Assembly: GCF_900105535.1 (NCBI RefSeq)
Contig: NZ_LT629779.1
Coordinates: forward strand, 248,001 to 312,000
Origin: Pseudarthrobacter equi
GTDB lineage: Bacteria; Actinomycetota; Actinomycetes; Actinomycetales; Micrococcaceae
Length of the DNA stretch: 64,000 bases
Direction of reading: 5' to 3'
The notes below the pieces were generated by a model. That model worked only from the letters and a program-made list of their open reading frames with translations, did not search any database and had not been told where the DNA came from. Each line of letters starts with the position of its first letter. Positions within the stretch are counted from its first letter, which is position 1. Shown piece by piece: positions 24,494 through 33,362 of this stretch. The position numbers and the translations under genes were made by a program.

Positions 24494-24916
24494 ATGGCAG
24501 AGAACAAGACCGCCCCTACCGGGGCTGACGTCATCGAATTCCTGGCAAGGGTGGAACACCCGGTCCGCAGGGCCGATGGTTTCGAGCTGCTGGAGCTGAT
24601 GCAGGACATCACAGGCCACGAGGCAGTGATGTGGGGACCCACAATCGTGGGCTTCGGCAGCTACCACTACAGGTATGCCACCGGCAGGGAAGGCGACGCG
24701 GCCGCCGTCGGGTTTTCCCCGCGGAAGGCCAACCTTGCCCTATACGGACTGACGTACGGACCCGATGCCGGGCCGCAGCTCGAAGCCCTCGGCAAGCACA
24801 AGGCCGGCGCCGCCTGCCTGTACATCAACAGGCTGGCAGATGTTGACCGCCAGGTACTGGAGGCCATGATCAGGAGCGGCTACCAACATGTGATGGCCGA
24901 ACTCCACCGGCCCTGA
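24494..24916 (+). CDS. DUF1801 (YdhG/YjbR-like) protein
   Basis: A 140-residue soluble protein with the DUF1801 core: FELLELMQDITGHEAVMWGPTIVGFGSYHYRY followed by GFSPRKANLALYG and a lysine-containing pair at KHKAGAACLYI. Members are widespread in actinobacteria, have a YdhG-like fold and lack a clear function. The ATG at 24494 is chosen because the family's N-terminal helix begins just after it. It is followed by a strong hairpin shared with rplI. Confidence 0.85.
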   Translation: MAENKTAPTGADVIEFLARVEHPVRRADGFELLELMQDITGHEAVMWGPTIVGFGSYHYRYATGREGDAAAVGFSPRKANLALYGLTYGPDAGPQLEALGKHKAGAACLYINRLADVDRQVLEAMIRSGYQHVMAELHRP

Positions 24917-24928
24917 CCGCAGATGCAA

Positions 24929-24965
24929 AAGACCCCCGCCGCCGTTATCCGGCAGCGGGGGTCTT
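24929..24965. terminator. Bidirectional terminator between the DUF1801 gene and rplI
   Basis: AAGACCCCCGC at 24929-24939 pairs perfectly with 24955-24965. Inner GCCG/CGGC pairs give a stem of about 15 bp. It lies between two convergent stop codons and has A and T runs at the outer ends, so it can act in both directions. Confidence 0.85.
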
Positions 24966-24980
24966 CGGTGCAGTCAGAAA

Positions 24981-25433
24981 TTACTTTCCGGCTACTACGT
25001 CGAGTTCGATCACAGCGGCAACATCCTCGTGGAGACGGACGTTGGCCTGGTAAGAACCAACCGACTTGATGTGGACCGGCAGTTCAACCTTGCGCTTGTC
25101 GATGCTGCCCAGGCCTGCGGCCTCAACAGCGTTGGCGACGTCGGCCTGCTTGACGGTGCCGAAGAGGCGTCCGGTTTCGCCGGCCTTGACGACCAACTGG
25201 ACAGGCTTGGACTGCAGTGCAGCGGCCTGCTTCTGAGCATCTTCCAGGGAAGCGTGCTCGCGGGCGGCGCGGGCAGCCTTGATGGACTCAACCTGCTTCT
25301 CGCCACCCTTCGTCCAGGTCAGGGCGAAGTTGCGGGGCAGCAGGAAGTTACGTGCGTAACCGTCCTTGACCTCGACAACATCGCCGGCAGCACCGAGACC
25401 GGTGACTTCGTGGGTCAGAATGAGCTTTGCCAT
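24981..25433 (-). CDS. rplI: 50S ribosomal protein L9
   Basis: The 150-residue large-subunit protein at the base of the L1 stalk. The N-terminal domain is recognisable by [32 protein letters not shown] (residues 3-34), followed by a long alpha helix and a C-terminal RNA-binding domain. It is the last gene of the conserved order rpsF-ssb-rpsR-rplI. A GGAAGGGAT stretch lies before the ATG. A hairpin follows the stop. Confidence 0.98.
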   Translation of the reverse strand: MAKLILTHEVTGLGAAGDVVEVKDGYARNFLLPRNFALTWTKGGEKQVESIKAARAAREHASLEDAQKQAAALQSKPVQLVVKAGETGRLFGTVKQADVANAVEAAGLGSIDKRKVELPVHIKSVGSYQANVRLHEDVAAVIELDVVAGK

Positions 25434-25450
25434 GTTAGTAAATCCCTTCC

Positions 25451-25690
25451 TTAACCGCGGCCAGCGCCGGAGTAAGGCAGCAGGGCAACTTCGCGGGCGT
25501 TCTTGATTGCCTGTGCGATCTTGCGCTGTTCCTGGACCGTTACGCCGGTGACGCGACGGGCGCGGATCTTTCCGCGGTCGGAGATGAACTTGCGCAGCAA
25601 TGCTACGTCCTTGTAGTCGATGACAGTGATGTCAGCGGCCTTCAAGGGGTTGGACTTTGGTTTGGGCTTACGGAGTTCAGCCTTAGCCAT
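25451..25690 (-). CDS. rpsR: 30S ribosomal protein S18
   Basis: The 79-residue small-subunit protein that pairs with S6 in the platform. Identified by [44 protein letters not shown]. There are no zinc-binding cysteines, so this is the C-minus form. AGGAGCTCC precedes the ATG. It is preceded by a 22-base perfect hairpin in the ssb-rpsR spacer. Confidence 0.98.
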   Translation of the reverse strand: MAKAELRKPKPKSNPLKAADITVIDYKDVALLRKFISDRGKIRARRVTGVTVQEQRKIAQAIKNAREVALLPYSGAGRG

Positions 25691-25713
25691 CGTGGAGCTC
25701 CTATTCTAGGGAG

Positions 25714-25735
25714 CCCGTGGATATTGATCCACGGG
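25714..25735 (-). promoter_or_regulatory. Hairpin in the ssb-rpsR spacer
   Basis: CCCGTGGAT and ATCCACGGG, nine bases each, are separated by four bases. The hairpin sits about 15 bases upstream of the rpsR ribosome site and could affect rpsR translation or mRNA processing. Seen in the sequence; function is inference. Confidence 0.55.
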
Positions 25736-25818
25736 ATGGTGGTGGTCCGACGGCGATACCCGCCACCATGCCGGCTGGCACAGTGCTGCGGTCCCGACGC
25801 CGGGCCGAGATGAGTTTT

Positions 25819-26400
25819 TTAGAAGGGCGGTTCGGAGTCGGGGCCGTTGCCCCAGCCACCTGCATTGGAGACGCCGGGCGTTGCCCAGGGATCGTCCTGT
25901 GCAGCCTGCTGGTTGCCGCCGCCGCCACCCCAGTTACCGCCGGAGTTGCCACCCTGGTTTCCACCAGAGTTGCCGCCGCCGAAGCCACCGCCGCTGTTGC
26001 CACCGCCGAAGCCGCCGCCACCCTGACCGCCGGAGCGCTGGGTGCGGTTGACCTTGGCGTTTGCGTAGCGCAGGCTGGGGCCGATTTCATCGACCTCAAG
26101 CTCGATAACGGTGCGCTTTTCGCCTTCTTTTGTTTCGTAGGAACGGCTCTTCAGGCGGCCGGTAACGATGACGCGCATGCCCTTTGTCAGGGACTCCGCT
26201 ACGTTCTCGGCCGCTTCACGCCACACCGCAGCGCGGAGGAACAGGGTTTCCCCGTCCTTCCACTCATTGGACTGGCGGTCAAAGGTACGCGGGGTGGAAG
26301 CGATGGTGAAGTTCGCTACTGCCGAACCTGACGGTGTGAACCGCAATTCCGGGTCATTGGTGAGGTTACCGATGACCGTAATGGTGGTCTCGCCTGCCAT
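25819..26400 (-). CDS. ssb: Single-stranded DNA-binding protein
   Basis: Binds single-stranded DNA during replication and repair. The 193-residue protein has the OB-fold domain (residues 1-112, with [24 protein letters not shown] and [13 protein letters not shown]) and a long Gly/Asn-rich linker with repeated [11 protein letters not shown] units. It ends DSEPPF, the conserved acidic tail ending in PF that recruits partner proteins. It is in the rpsF-ssb-rpsR-rplI operon, between S6 and S18. Confidence 0.98.
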   Translation of the reverse strand: MAGETTITVIGNLTNDPELRFTPSGSAVANFTIASTPRTFDRQSNEWKDGETLFLRAAVWREAAENVAESLTKGMRVIVTGRLKSRSYETKEGEKRTVIELEVDEIGPSLRYANAKVNRTQRSGGQGGGGFGGGNSGGGFGGGNSGGNQGGNSGGNWGGGGGNQQAAQDDPWATPGVSNAGGWGNGPDSEPPF

Positions 26401-26473
26401 CTACTGCCTCCTTGTTCGATCCTGGGTGAAGATTCGAGTCCTGCGGGGTGAAGAATGAAGAGTGGTACCGAAA

Positions 26474-26779
26474 TTACTCGGCAACAACCTTCTGCTCTTC
26501 GGGGCGGGTGATCTTGGTGCGCATGATGGTCTCGTTAAGAGACAGCTGGCGGTCAAGTTCCTTGGCGGTTTCCGGCTTGGCGGTGAAGTTCACCACGGCG
26601 TAGATACCTTCGGACTTCTTCTTGATCTCGTAAGCCAGGCGACGACGGCCCCAGATGTCAACCTTTTCGATGGTTCCACCATCGTTGGTGATGACGTTCA
26701 GGAACTTCTGAAGCGACGGCTCAACGGTACGCTCTTCGACCTCGGGGTCGATGATTACCATCAATTCGTAAGGACGCAT
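26474..26779 (-). CDS. rpsF: 30S ribosomal protein S6
   Basis: The 101-residue S6 protein of the small-subunit platform. The family opening is [19 protein letters not shown], with [22 protein letters not shown] in the middle. The ATG at 26779 is preferred over the GTG at 26791 because AAAGGAGG lies 11 bases ahead of it and would overlap the earlier codon. It heads the four-gene operon; a small hairpin lies in its leader. Confidence 0.98.
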   Translation of the reverse strand: MRPYELMVIIDPEVEERTVEPSLQKFLNVITNDGGTIEKVDIWGRRRLAYEIKKKSEGIYAVVNFTAKPETAKELDRQLSLNETIMRTKITRPEEQKVVAE

Positions 26780-26808
26780 ATGTGAACCCACCTCCTTTGG
26801 GCTAAGCG

Positions 26809-26827
26809 GTTACGGCATTTCCGTAAC
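26809..26827 (-). promoter_or_regulatory. Hairpin in the rpsF leader
   Basis: GTTACGG at 26809-26815 pairs with CCGTAAC at 26821-26827 around a 5-base loop, about 30 bases upstream of the rpsF ATG. S6-S18 complexes bind leader RNA in many bacteria, and this position would suit that role. The match to the known S6:S18 motif was not tested. Confidence 0.45.
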
Positions 26828-26948
26828 AGGAGGTTCATTTGCGATTCCATGCAAGCCCCGCCGCCGGAACGGTGGCTGGGGCGCAGCACAGACTTCAATA
26901 TCTTAGTGCATTTGGACGGGATAGGCGATTCGCGCTTGACTCAAGGCT

Positions 26949-26984
26949 AGAGCCCGTGCTGCCTGGGATGGCAGCACGGGCTCT
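26949..26984 (-). terminator. Terminator-like hairpin after the amino-acid permease
   Basis: A perfect 15-bp stem (AGAGCCCGTGCTGCC at 26949-26963 with 26970-26984) encloses a 6-base loop. It lies 22 bases beyond the permease stop and would end that message. It also insulates the rpsF operon, whose promoter lies just beyond. Confidence 0.85.
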
Positions 26985-27005
26985 CCTATGTGGAAAAACA
27001 GCAGA

Positions 27006-28424
27006 TTACGACGCCGGGCCCGCCTTGGCCGGGACGTCATCGGCTTCGATTCCGTCCCCGGCCTGGCCTGCGGAAGCTCCGCGCCGGCGGTAGCGCAGGA
27101 CTCCGATGGCCACCACAACTCCGGCCAGCGCCACGGACAGCAACAGGGATTCCCGCGTGGAGTCCAGGATGACCATGCCGATGAGCAGGGCAACGATGCT
27201 GCCGATCGACAGCCAGGTCAGGTACGGGAAGAGCCACATTTTCAGGGCAAGGTCCTTGGCGGCGGCGCCCATGCGCTTGCGGAGGATCAGCTGCGAGGAG
27301 GCGATGACCAGCCAGACGAACAGCGCAATGGCGCCGGAGGTGTTGACCAGGAACAGGAATACGGTGTCCGGTGCGATGTAGTTCAGGCCAACGGTGACGA
27401 AGCCGACAACCGTGGAGGAGAGCACCGCAGCGACCGGCACGCCGCGGCGGGAAATCTTCGCCCAGGAAGCGGGGGCGTCTCCGCGCTTGGACAGCGAGAA
27501 CAGCATGCGGCTGGCGGTGTAGAGCCCGGAGTTCAGGCAAGACAGGACCGAGGTGAGCACCACGATGTCCATGATGGTTCCGGCGCCCGGAATTCCGAAG
27601 AGCTCGATGACGGCAACGTAGGGGCTCTTGGCCACGCTGGCATCGTTCCACGGCAGCAGTGTGACCACGATGGCGATGGAGCCGATGTAGAAAACGAGGA
27701 TGCGCCAGACGGTGGACTTGACGGCCTTCTTGACTGCGTCCACCGGGTTCTCGGACTCGCCGGCGGCAATGGTGGCGATTTCGGCGCCGAAGAAGGAGAA
27801 CACCACAACAAGGATTCCGGCCAGGACGGCGCCGGGGCCATTGGGCATGAATCCGCCGTTGTTCAGCAGGTTGTCAACGCCGGGGGCGGGCACGCCGGGA
27901 ACGAGGCCCAGGATGGCCGCCACGCCGAAGAGCAGGAACAGGATGATGGCGGTGACCTTGATGGAGGCGAACCAGAACTCAAACTCACCGTAGGACTTGA
28001 CCGAACCGAGGTTGGTCAGCGTCAGGAGGACCATCAGGATCAGCGCCCAGACCCACTGGTCGATGCCCGGAATCCACCGGTGCATGATGGCCGCCCCCGC
28101 GGTGGCTTCGATGCCCAGCACGATGATCCAGAACCATGCATAGAGCCAGCCGATGCTGAATCCGGCCCAGCGGCCCAGCGCTTTGTCTGCGTAGGTGGAG
28201 AATGAGCCGGTCTCAGGGTGGGCTGCGGCCATCTCACCGAGCATGCGCATCACCAGGATGACCACGATGCCAGCGGCCATGTAGGCCACCAGGATGCCCG
28301 GGCCCGCCTGCTGGATGGCGGCGCCGGATCCGACGAAGAGTCCGGCGCCGATAACGCCGGCAATGGCGATCATGGAAAGGTGCCGTGGTTTGAGCGACTT
28401 GGACAGTTGCTGGTCAGCGGGCAT
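27006..28424 (-). CDS. Amino-acid permease, APC family (GABA/aromatic type)
   Basis: Proton-coupled amino-acid uptake carrier of the APC superfamily. The 472-residue protein has twelve predicted helices, opening KSLKPRHLSMIAIAGVIGAGLFVGSGAAIQQAGP, which contains the GAGLFVG substrate-binding break of helix 1. FSFFGAEIATIAAGESENP is the characteristic helix 6 block. This resembles the GABA/proline-type AAT subfamily; the substrate is uncertain. The start at 28424 is set by AGAAGGA ahead of the ATG and by the normal N-terminus. The frame stays open far upstream. Confidence 0.9.
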   Translation of the reverse strand: MPADQQLSKSLKPRHLSMIAIAGVIGAGLFVGSGAAIQQAGPGILVAYMAAGIVVILVMRMLGEMAAAHPETGSFSTYADKALGRWAGFSIGWLYAWFWIIVLGIEATAGAAIMHRWIPGIDQWVWALILMVLLTLTNLGSVKSYGEFEFWFASIKVTAIILFLLFGVAAILGLVPGVPAPGVDNLLNNGGFMPNGPGAVLAGILVVVFSFFGAEIATIAAGESENPVDAVKKAVKSTVWRILVFYIGSIAIVVTLLPWNDASVAKSPYVAVIELFGIPGAGTIMDIVVLTSVLSCLNSGLYTASRMLFSLSKRGDAPASWAKISRRGVPVAAVLSSTVVGFVTVGLNYIAPDTVFLFLVNTSGAIALFVWLVIASSQLILRKRMGAAAKDLALKMWLFPYLTWLSIGSIVALLIGMVILDSTRESLLLSVALAGVVVAIGVLRYRRRGASAGQAGDGIEADDVPAKAGPAS

Positions 28425-28870
28425 GCGTGCGCCGTCCTTCTGGTTATTGCGTGGAGTTGGGGCTACTGGCGGCGGCGGAGGTTTCCCGGGGCCCTTCCAG
28501 TGCGGTGGATCACAAGTTTCTCCCACCCTAGACCCGCTCCGGCCTCCGCGATTATGTGCATCGGCACAAGCTCGCAGCATCCAAATCAGAACTTTCTCCA
28601 GCTGCGGACATCTCAGGGCATCAAAAGATGCATGCAGGGCAACACTGAAATCTCGAGGAAACGCGGCGCCCAATCTTGAGCCAATCCAGCGCCTATTTGG
28701 ATGGCAACCCGAACTGCGGCCGCTATATATTCCTTCTTACGGCTGGGTTTCGCGCTGGCGGCGGGAACCAGCCGGGACGTACCTCCGGGGCGGGAACCCG
28801 GGGGTACGGCTGCCGTGCCGGTACACATGCGCAAGAATGCGGTCTCCTTTCTTAACAGGATGGGGACCCC
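28425..28870. other. Intergenic region (446 bp) between permease and LuxR-type regulator
   Basis: No CDS is supported on either strand; the open frames here are extensions of the permease or shadow frames. The right half holds an AT-rich patch (CTATATATTCC at about 28723-28733) that may contain a promoter for the regulator, and a long hairpin at 28778-28808. Confidence 0.6.
28778..28808 (+). promoter_or_regulatory. Leader hairpin before the LuxR-type regulator
   Basis: CGTACCTCCGGG pairs with CCCGGGGGTACG through 12 bp (one G-T pair) around a 7-base loop, ending 62 bases upstream of the regulator ATG. It may be an operator or an RNA element in the leader. It is too far upstream to cover the ribosome site. 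Confidence 0.5.
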
Positions 28871-31564
28871 ATGTCTTTGGTAGGCCGGAGCAAGGAACTG
28901 GACAGGATCCTGTCGGTGATCCGTGGACCCAAGGATTCCGCCCTGGTGGTGTCCGGCGGCAGGGGAGCCGGAAAATCTGCAGTCCTGGCTGAAATTTCTG
29001 CCCTGTGCGAGTACCCCACGGTGTTCCTCAGCGCCAGCGCGTCCGAGTCCGACTGGCCGCTCTCCGGGATCACGGCCCTCCTGAACAGGATGGACGACCC
29101 GGTCCTGAACCGGATCGCGGACGAGCTCCTGCGGGACGCGGCGGGCACCCTTAACGTCCCGGCTTTCTCGGCGACGCTCCTGGCCGGCCTGCTCCAGCGC
29201 TCGTCATCCCGGACGGTTATTGCCATTGACGACGCCGACCGGCTCGATCCCGGAAGCCAGGCAGTGATCGGTTTCCTGGCCAGGCGCCTGACCGGAACCG
29301 ACATTGCGCTGTTCCTCAGCGCCCGTGGCGCCCCGCCTGACAGCCCGTTCAACGGACTGGAGTCGCTCATGCTCAATCCGCTGAGCTACAACGAAACGGT
29401 GCGGATGCTGGAGGCCATCCCCGCAAAGCAGGCCACGACGGCGGCCGCCCACGCAGTTGCCTCAGCCACCCCGGGAAATCCGCTCGCCGCCGTCGAGCTT
29501 TACCACCACCTGCTGGAGCGGCAGGCCGACGGGAAGTACGCCATGCCCATCCCGTTGCCCTGCAGGGGCAGCTTTGAAACGGAATTTGCGGCGGTAGTGG
29601 GCCGGCTGACTCCGGCGGCCCGCGGCATCCTCGACCTTCTCTCGCTGTCCTGCCGGACCGACATCGGAGCACTGGAAGAGGTCAACGGGGACGTATGGTC
29701 CGGCGTCGACGAACTGCTGTCCGAAGGGCTGGCCAGCCGAACGGGGGCCCACCTGCGGATCCGCGACCAGTTGCTGCGCGGCTACGTCTTTTCCACCATG
29801 ACCCCTGCGGCGAGGACCGCCAGCCACCGTGCGCTGGCACACGCCTCAGAGTCTTCTGATCCGTACGCCAGGCGCTGGCACATGAGCTACACGGCGCTGG
29901 AGCGCCAAACCCCGTTCAGCCTGCTGCGGCACGCGGTGGACCTGATCCGGGGCGGAGATGTGCCGTTCGCCGTCGAGTATGTTGAGCGCGCGCTGACCCT
30001 CAACCCGTGGGAGGCCGAAACCGCTGCACGCCTCGCCGCCATTGCCGAACTCCTCTTCAGCCTCGGCGAATTCGTGTACGCCCGCCGCTATCTGGACTGG
30101 GCGCGCCGGGTCACCCGCAACCCGGCCCTGATCCTTCGGCTGACCGGACTGGCCTTTGAAATCCAGTTCGCCCAGGGCGCTTCGGTGCGCTCGAGCATGG
30201 TGCTGCGCCTGGCCAAGGAGTTCGGCCGGCACGACCCCGCATACACCGCGGCCCTGTTGGCCGGTGCAGCCCTCTACTATGCGGAACGGTGGGAGCTGGC
30301 GGATGCAGCCGAAGTGCTCCGCTATGGCGCCGGCTTCCGGGATGCGGCATCACCCGAGTGCCTGGCCATCGCCGAACGCGCAAAGACGCTGGCGGGCTCC
30401 ATCAGCGGGGATGCCACCAGCCTTGCCCGCAAGCACGAGCCTGCCGGGGAAGCCCGTGCACTGTGCCTGCTGGTGCAGGGCCGGGCCCTCAGCTACGCCG
30501 AGCGGTATGAGCACGCGGAGGAGGCCTTCGCCATGGTGCGCAGTTCCGACGGAGCCGGCGACACCAACTGGCGGGAGTGCGCGATGTTCCTGGCCGTGGA
30601 CAACGAGGTGCGGGCGGGCAACGTCCGCGTGGCGGTCCGGCTCATCGACGAACTGGAAGCGCAGGAGCCTGAGATCAAGTATTTCCGCGGGATGCGGCAC
30701 CTCTTCCGGGTGTGGCGGGCACACGCACTGGGGGACGAAGCCCGGGCCACCACGCACGCCACCGAAGCCCACCGGTTCGCAGCTTCCGAAAACCATCCCG
30801 CGCTCTCCGCCCAACTGGCAGCCATGCAGGGCCATTTTGCGTTGCTGCGCGGGGATCTGGCGGAAGCCTGCGCCCAGCTGTCCCGGGCCGCGGAGATCGG
30901 GATGTGCTTCGGCAATCCCACCCTGCTCCGCTGTGAGGCGGACCTGGTGGAGGTGTTGGTCCGGCTTAACCGGCACCGTGAGGCCACGCTGGCCCTGCAG
31001 CGCCTGGAAAGCCGCTCCGTGGGCCTGCGGTCACCCTGGCTGATGATGGCCGTGGCCCGAAGCCGCGCCATGCTGGCGGACGGGGAACAGTCCCTGCAGC
31101 TTTTTGCCCGGGCACTCGAAGCCAGGACCGGGCATGAATCAATCCTTGAGCGTGCCCGCACCCTGCTGTGCTACGCAGAACGCCTCAACGCTTTCGGACG
31201 GCTCCGGGACGCCCGGGATGCCCTCATGCGCGCCAAGGTGATGTTCGACGAGGCCGGCGCTGATGCGTGGACCCAGCACGTGGATGTGCTGCTGCTGGAC
31301 GAACGGGTGGAAGCTGCCCGGCCGCAGGGCAACCCGGCCATGATGCTGCTGGCCGACCATGAACGTGCCCTGGCCCGGATGGTGGCGCGGGGGCTCCGCA
31401 ATAAGGAAATCGCGGCAACCCTCTACGTGTCCGTCCGGACGGTCGAAGTGCGGCTGACTGCCATCTACCGGAAGCTCGGCGTGGAGTCCCGCGCGCAGCT
31501 GACAGCCCTCGCCAGCACGAAGGAATCGACGCCGTCGGAGCCGTACGTACTGCCCGTCCTGTAG
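28871..31564 (+). CDS. Large AAA-type ATPase regulator with LuxR C-terminal HTH
   Basis: Predicted transcriptional activator of 897 residues, of the MalT/LAL (STAND) kind. The N-terminal nucleotide-binding domain has Walker A GGRGAGKS (residues 29-36) and Walker B IAIDDAD near residue 117. A long helical region with TPR-like repeats (residues about 300-780) follows, and the C-terminal LuxR HTH is RMVARGLRNKEIAATLYVSVRTVEVRLTAIYRKLGVESR. These proteins bind ATP and a small effector. It precedes the exopolysaccharide operon on the same strand by 153 bases and may activate it; that link is inference. No strong ribosome site; AGGATGGGG lies before the ATG. Confidence 0.88.
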   Translation: MSLVGRSKELDRILSVIRGPKDSALVVSGGRGAGKSAVLAEISALCEYPTVFLSASASESDWPLSGITALLNRMDDPVLNRIADELLRDAAGTLNVPAFSATLLAGLLQRSSSRTVIAIDDADRLDPGSQAVIGFLARRLTGTDIALFLSARGAPPDSPFNGLESLMLNPLSYNETVRMLEAIPAKQATTAAAHAVASATPGNPLAAVELYHHLLERQADGKYAMPIPLPCRGSFETEFAAVVGRLTPAARGILDLLSLSCRTDIGALEEVNGDVWSGVDELLSEGLASRTGAHLRIRDQLLRGYVFSTMTPAARTASHRALAHASESSDPYARRWHMSYTALERQTPFSLLRHAVDLIRGGDVPFAVEYVERALTLNPWEAETAARLAAIAELLFSLGEFVYARRYLDWARRVTRNPALILRLTGLAFEIQFAQGASVRSSMVLRLAKEFGRHDPAYTAALLAGAALYYAERWELADAAEVLRYGAGFRDAASPECLAIAERAKTLAGSISGDATSLARKHEPAGEARALCLLVQGRALSYAERYEHAEEAFAMVRSSDGAGDTNWRECAMFLAVDNEVRAGNVRVAVRLIDELEAQEPEIKYFRGMRHLFRVWRAHALGDEARATTHATEAHRFAASENHPALSAQLAAMQGHFALLRGDLAEACAQLSRAAEIGMCFGNPTLLRCEADLVEVLVRLNRHREATLALQRLESRSVGLRSPWLMMAVARSRAMLADGEQSLQLFARALEARTGHESILERARTLLCYAERLNAFGRLRDARDALMRAKVMFDEAGADAWTQHVDVLLLDERVEAARPQGNPAMMLLADHERALARMVARGLRNKEIAATLYVSVRTVEVRLTAIYRKLGVESRAQLTALASTKESTPSEPYVLPVL

Positions 31565-31661
31565 GGCCCAAAGCCTGCAAATGCAGGTATCCGCAGTATC
31601 CACACTGATCCCGGGACAGACCCACAAAGCCCCTTCTGAACCCCGCCGGGCCGGCATTTTG

Positions 31662-31673
31662 AAAGCTAGCTTT
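31662..31673. promoter_or_regulatory. Perfect 12-bp palindrome before the exopolysaccharide operon
   Basis: AAAGCTAGCTTT, flanked by TTTTG and TTCTTC, lies about 45 bases before the first gene of the operon. It is AT-rich in a GC-rich background, so chance is less likely. It may be an operator for the regulator encoded upstream or for another factor. Confidence 0.45.
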
Positions 31674-31717
31674 TCTTCACGGCCAGCCATCAGCGGACAT
31701 GCCGGGAAGGGGTCACC

Positions 31718-33334
31718 TTGGCAGAGATACCAGTAGCCAGAACCCGGCGTGCCGGCCTTGACTGGCCCGTTGCGCCCGTTGCTGCACAACGGAAGGCAAC
31801 ACCGCAGTTGGCGGCGGCGGATACCGCAGGAACCCGGTTTCTGCGGCCGCCAACTGCACACCCGGCCAACGCCACGGCTAACGCCCAGGCCAGCGCTCCG
31901 GCAACCGGGCGCAAAGCCGCAGCCTCCTGGCTCTCCACGCACGTCAATTTGCTGCGTGCGGCTGATTCTCTCCTGGTCATGGGGGCGGTGGGCGCCGGCT
32001 ACCAGCTGTCCAACGTGGGATTCGCACCGGCGGACCCGGGCGACGCGGGAACGGCGGCCGCGGCAGCTGCGATTGCCCTCCTGTGGCTCGCCGGCCTGGA
32101 GGTCTACCGGACACGCGACGCGAAACTGCTGGGCATCGGCGCCGACGAATTCAAGCGCGTCACCTCGGCAACCCTGCGGGTCTTCGGACTGATGGGACTG
32201 GCGGCCGTGCTGTTCTCCCTGCACGGTGCAACCGCTTTCGTTACGGTTTCGCTGCCGCTGGGCCTGCTGGGGCTGACCGCAAACCGGTGGGCGTTCCGCC
32301 GCCGGCTGACGGCCCAGAAGGCCAGGGGCCGGTGCCTTTCCCGGGCGCTGGTGGTGGGTGATCCGGACGACGTCCGCTACGTGGTGCAGCAGGTCCTGCG
32401 GAAATCGGGGCCAGTGTACCAGATCCTGGGTGTGTGCCTCCCGGGGGCCCGGCGTGGAGCCGTCCTCCGGGTGGACGGGCGGGCCATCCCGGTGCTCTGT
32501 TCCACGGATGACATTGCCCGCACTGTCCGGCTTGCGGAGGCCGACTCGGTGATCATCGCCGGGCCCCTCCCTGGCGGCAACCGTTTCATCCGTGAGCTCG
32601 GGTGGCGGCTTGAGGAATCGTCAACGGAACTCATCCTTGCGGCCACGCTGACCAACGTAGCGGGCCCCCGAATCCACTGGCGGCCGGTTGAGGGGCTGCC
32701 GCTGATGCACGTCGACATCCCGCAGTACACCGGTGCCAAGCACGCGATGAAGCGGGTGATGGATGTGGGGATGGCGCTATCAGCCCTCCTGGTGCTGTCC
32801 CCACTGCTCCTGGTCCTGGCGGCCATCGTGCACCTGGACAGCCCGGGCCCGGTGTTCTTCCGCCAGGACAGGGTGGGCCGGGACGGGCAGGCATTCGGCA
32901 TGCTGAAGTTCCGGTCCATGGTGGTGGACGCGGAAGCCAGGCTGGCAACCCTGGGTGCGCAGAACGAGGGCGCCGGGGTGTTGTTCAAGCTGCGCGACGA
33001 CCCACGGGTGACGCGCTGCGGCCGGTGGATGCGCAAATACTCCCTCGATGAGCTGCCGCAGCTGTGGAACGTGGCCCGCGGCGACATGAGCCTGGTGGGA
33101 CCGCGGCCCCCGCTGGCCCGGGAGGTCAGCGGCTATGAACGCCACACCCACCGCCGCCTGCTGATCAAACCCGGCATCACGGGGCTCTGGCAGATCAACG
33201 GGCGCTCCGACCTCCCCTGGGATGAGGCCGTCCGGCTCGACCTCTACTACGTCGAAAACTGGTCCATCGCCGGGGACCTGCTGATTCTCTGGCGGACGTT
33301 CCGGGCAGTCGTCCGGCCGTCCGGCGCCTACTGA
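31718..33334 (+). CDS. Initiating sugar-phosphate transferase (polyprenyl-phosphate glycosyltransferase, WbaP/PssY type)
   Basis: Starts repeat-unit assembly by moving a sugar-1-phosphate onto the lipid carrier undecaprenyl phosphate. The 538-residue protein has a disordered N-terminus, about five helices (residues 80-190), a Rossmann-like middle and a C-terminal bacterial sugar transferase domain (about residues 342-538). Its signature blocks are PGPVFFRQDRVGRDG, MLKFRSM, SLDELPQLWNV and GLWQINGRSD. Translation starts at TTG with GGAAGGGG upstream. It is the first gene of the operon and defines the locus as lipid-linked, Wzx/Wzy-dependent. Confidence 0.93.
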   Translation: MAEIPVARTRRAGLDWPVAPVAAQRKATPQLAAADTAGTRFLRPPTAHPANATANAQASAPATGRKAAASWLSTHVNLLRAADSLLVMGAVGAGYQLSNVGFAPADPGDAGTAAAAAAIALLWLAGLEVYRTRDAKLLGIGADEFKRVTSATLRVFGLMGLAAVLFSLHGATAFVTVSLPLGLLGLTANRWAFRRRLTAQKARGRCLSRALVVGDPDDVRYVVQQVLRKSGPVYQILGVCLPGARRGAVLRVDGRAIPVLCSTDDIARTVRLAEADSVIIAGPLPGGNRFIRELGWRLEESSTELILAATLTNVAGPRIHWRPVEGLPLMHVDIPQYTGAKHAMKRVMDVGMALSALLVLSPLLLVLAAIVHLDSPGPVFFRQDRVGRDGQAFGMLKFRSMVVDAEARLATLGAQNEGAGVLFKLRDDPRVTRCGRWMRKYSLDELPQLWNVARGDMSLVGPRPPLAREVSGYERHTHRRLLIKPGITGLWQINGRSDLPWDEAVRLDLYYVENWSIAGDLLILWRTFRAVVRPSGAY

Positions 33335-33362
33335 CCCAACCGCACTCCGGAAAGAATGTGAT

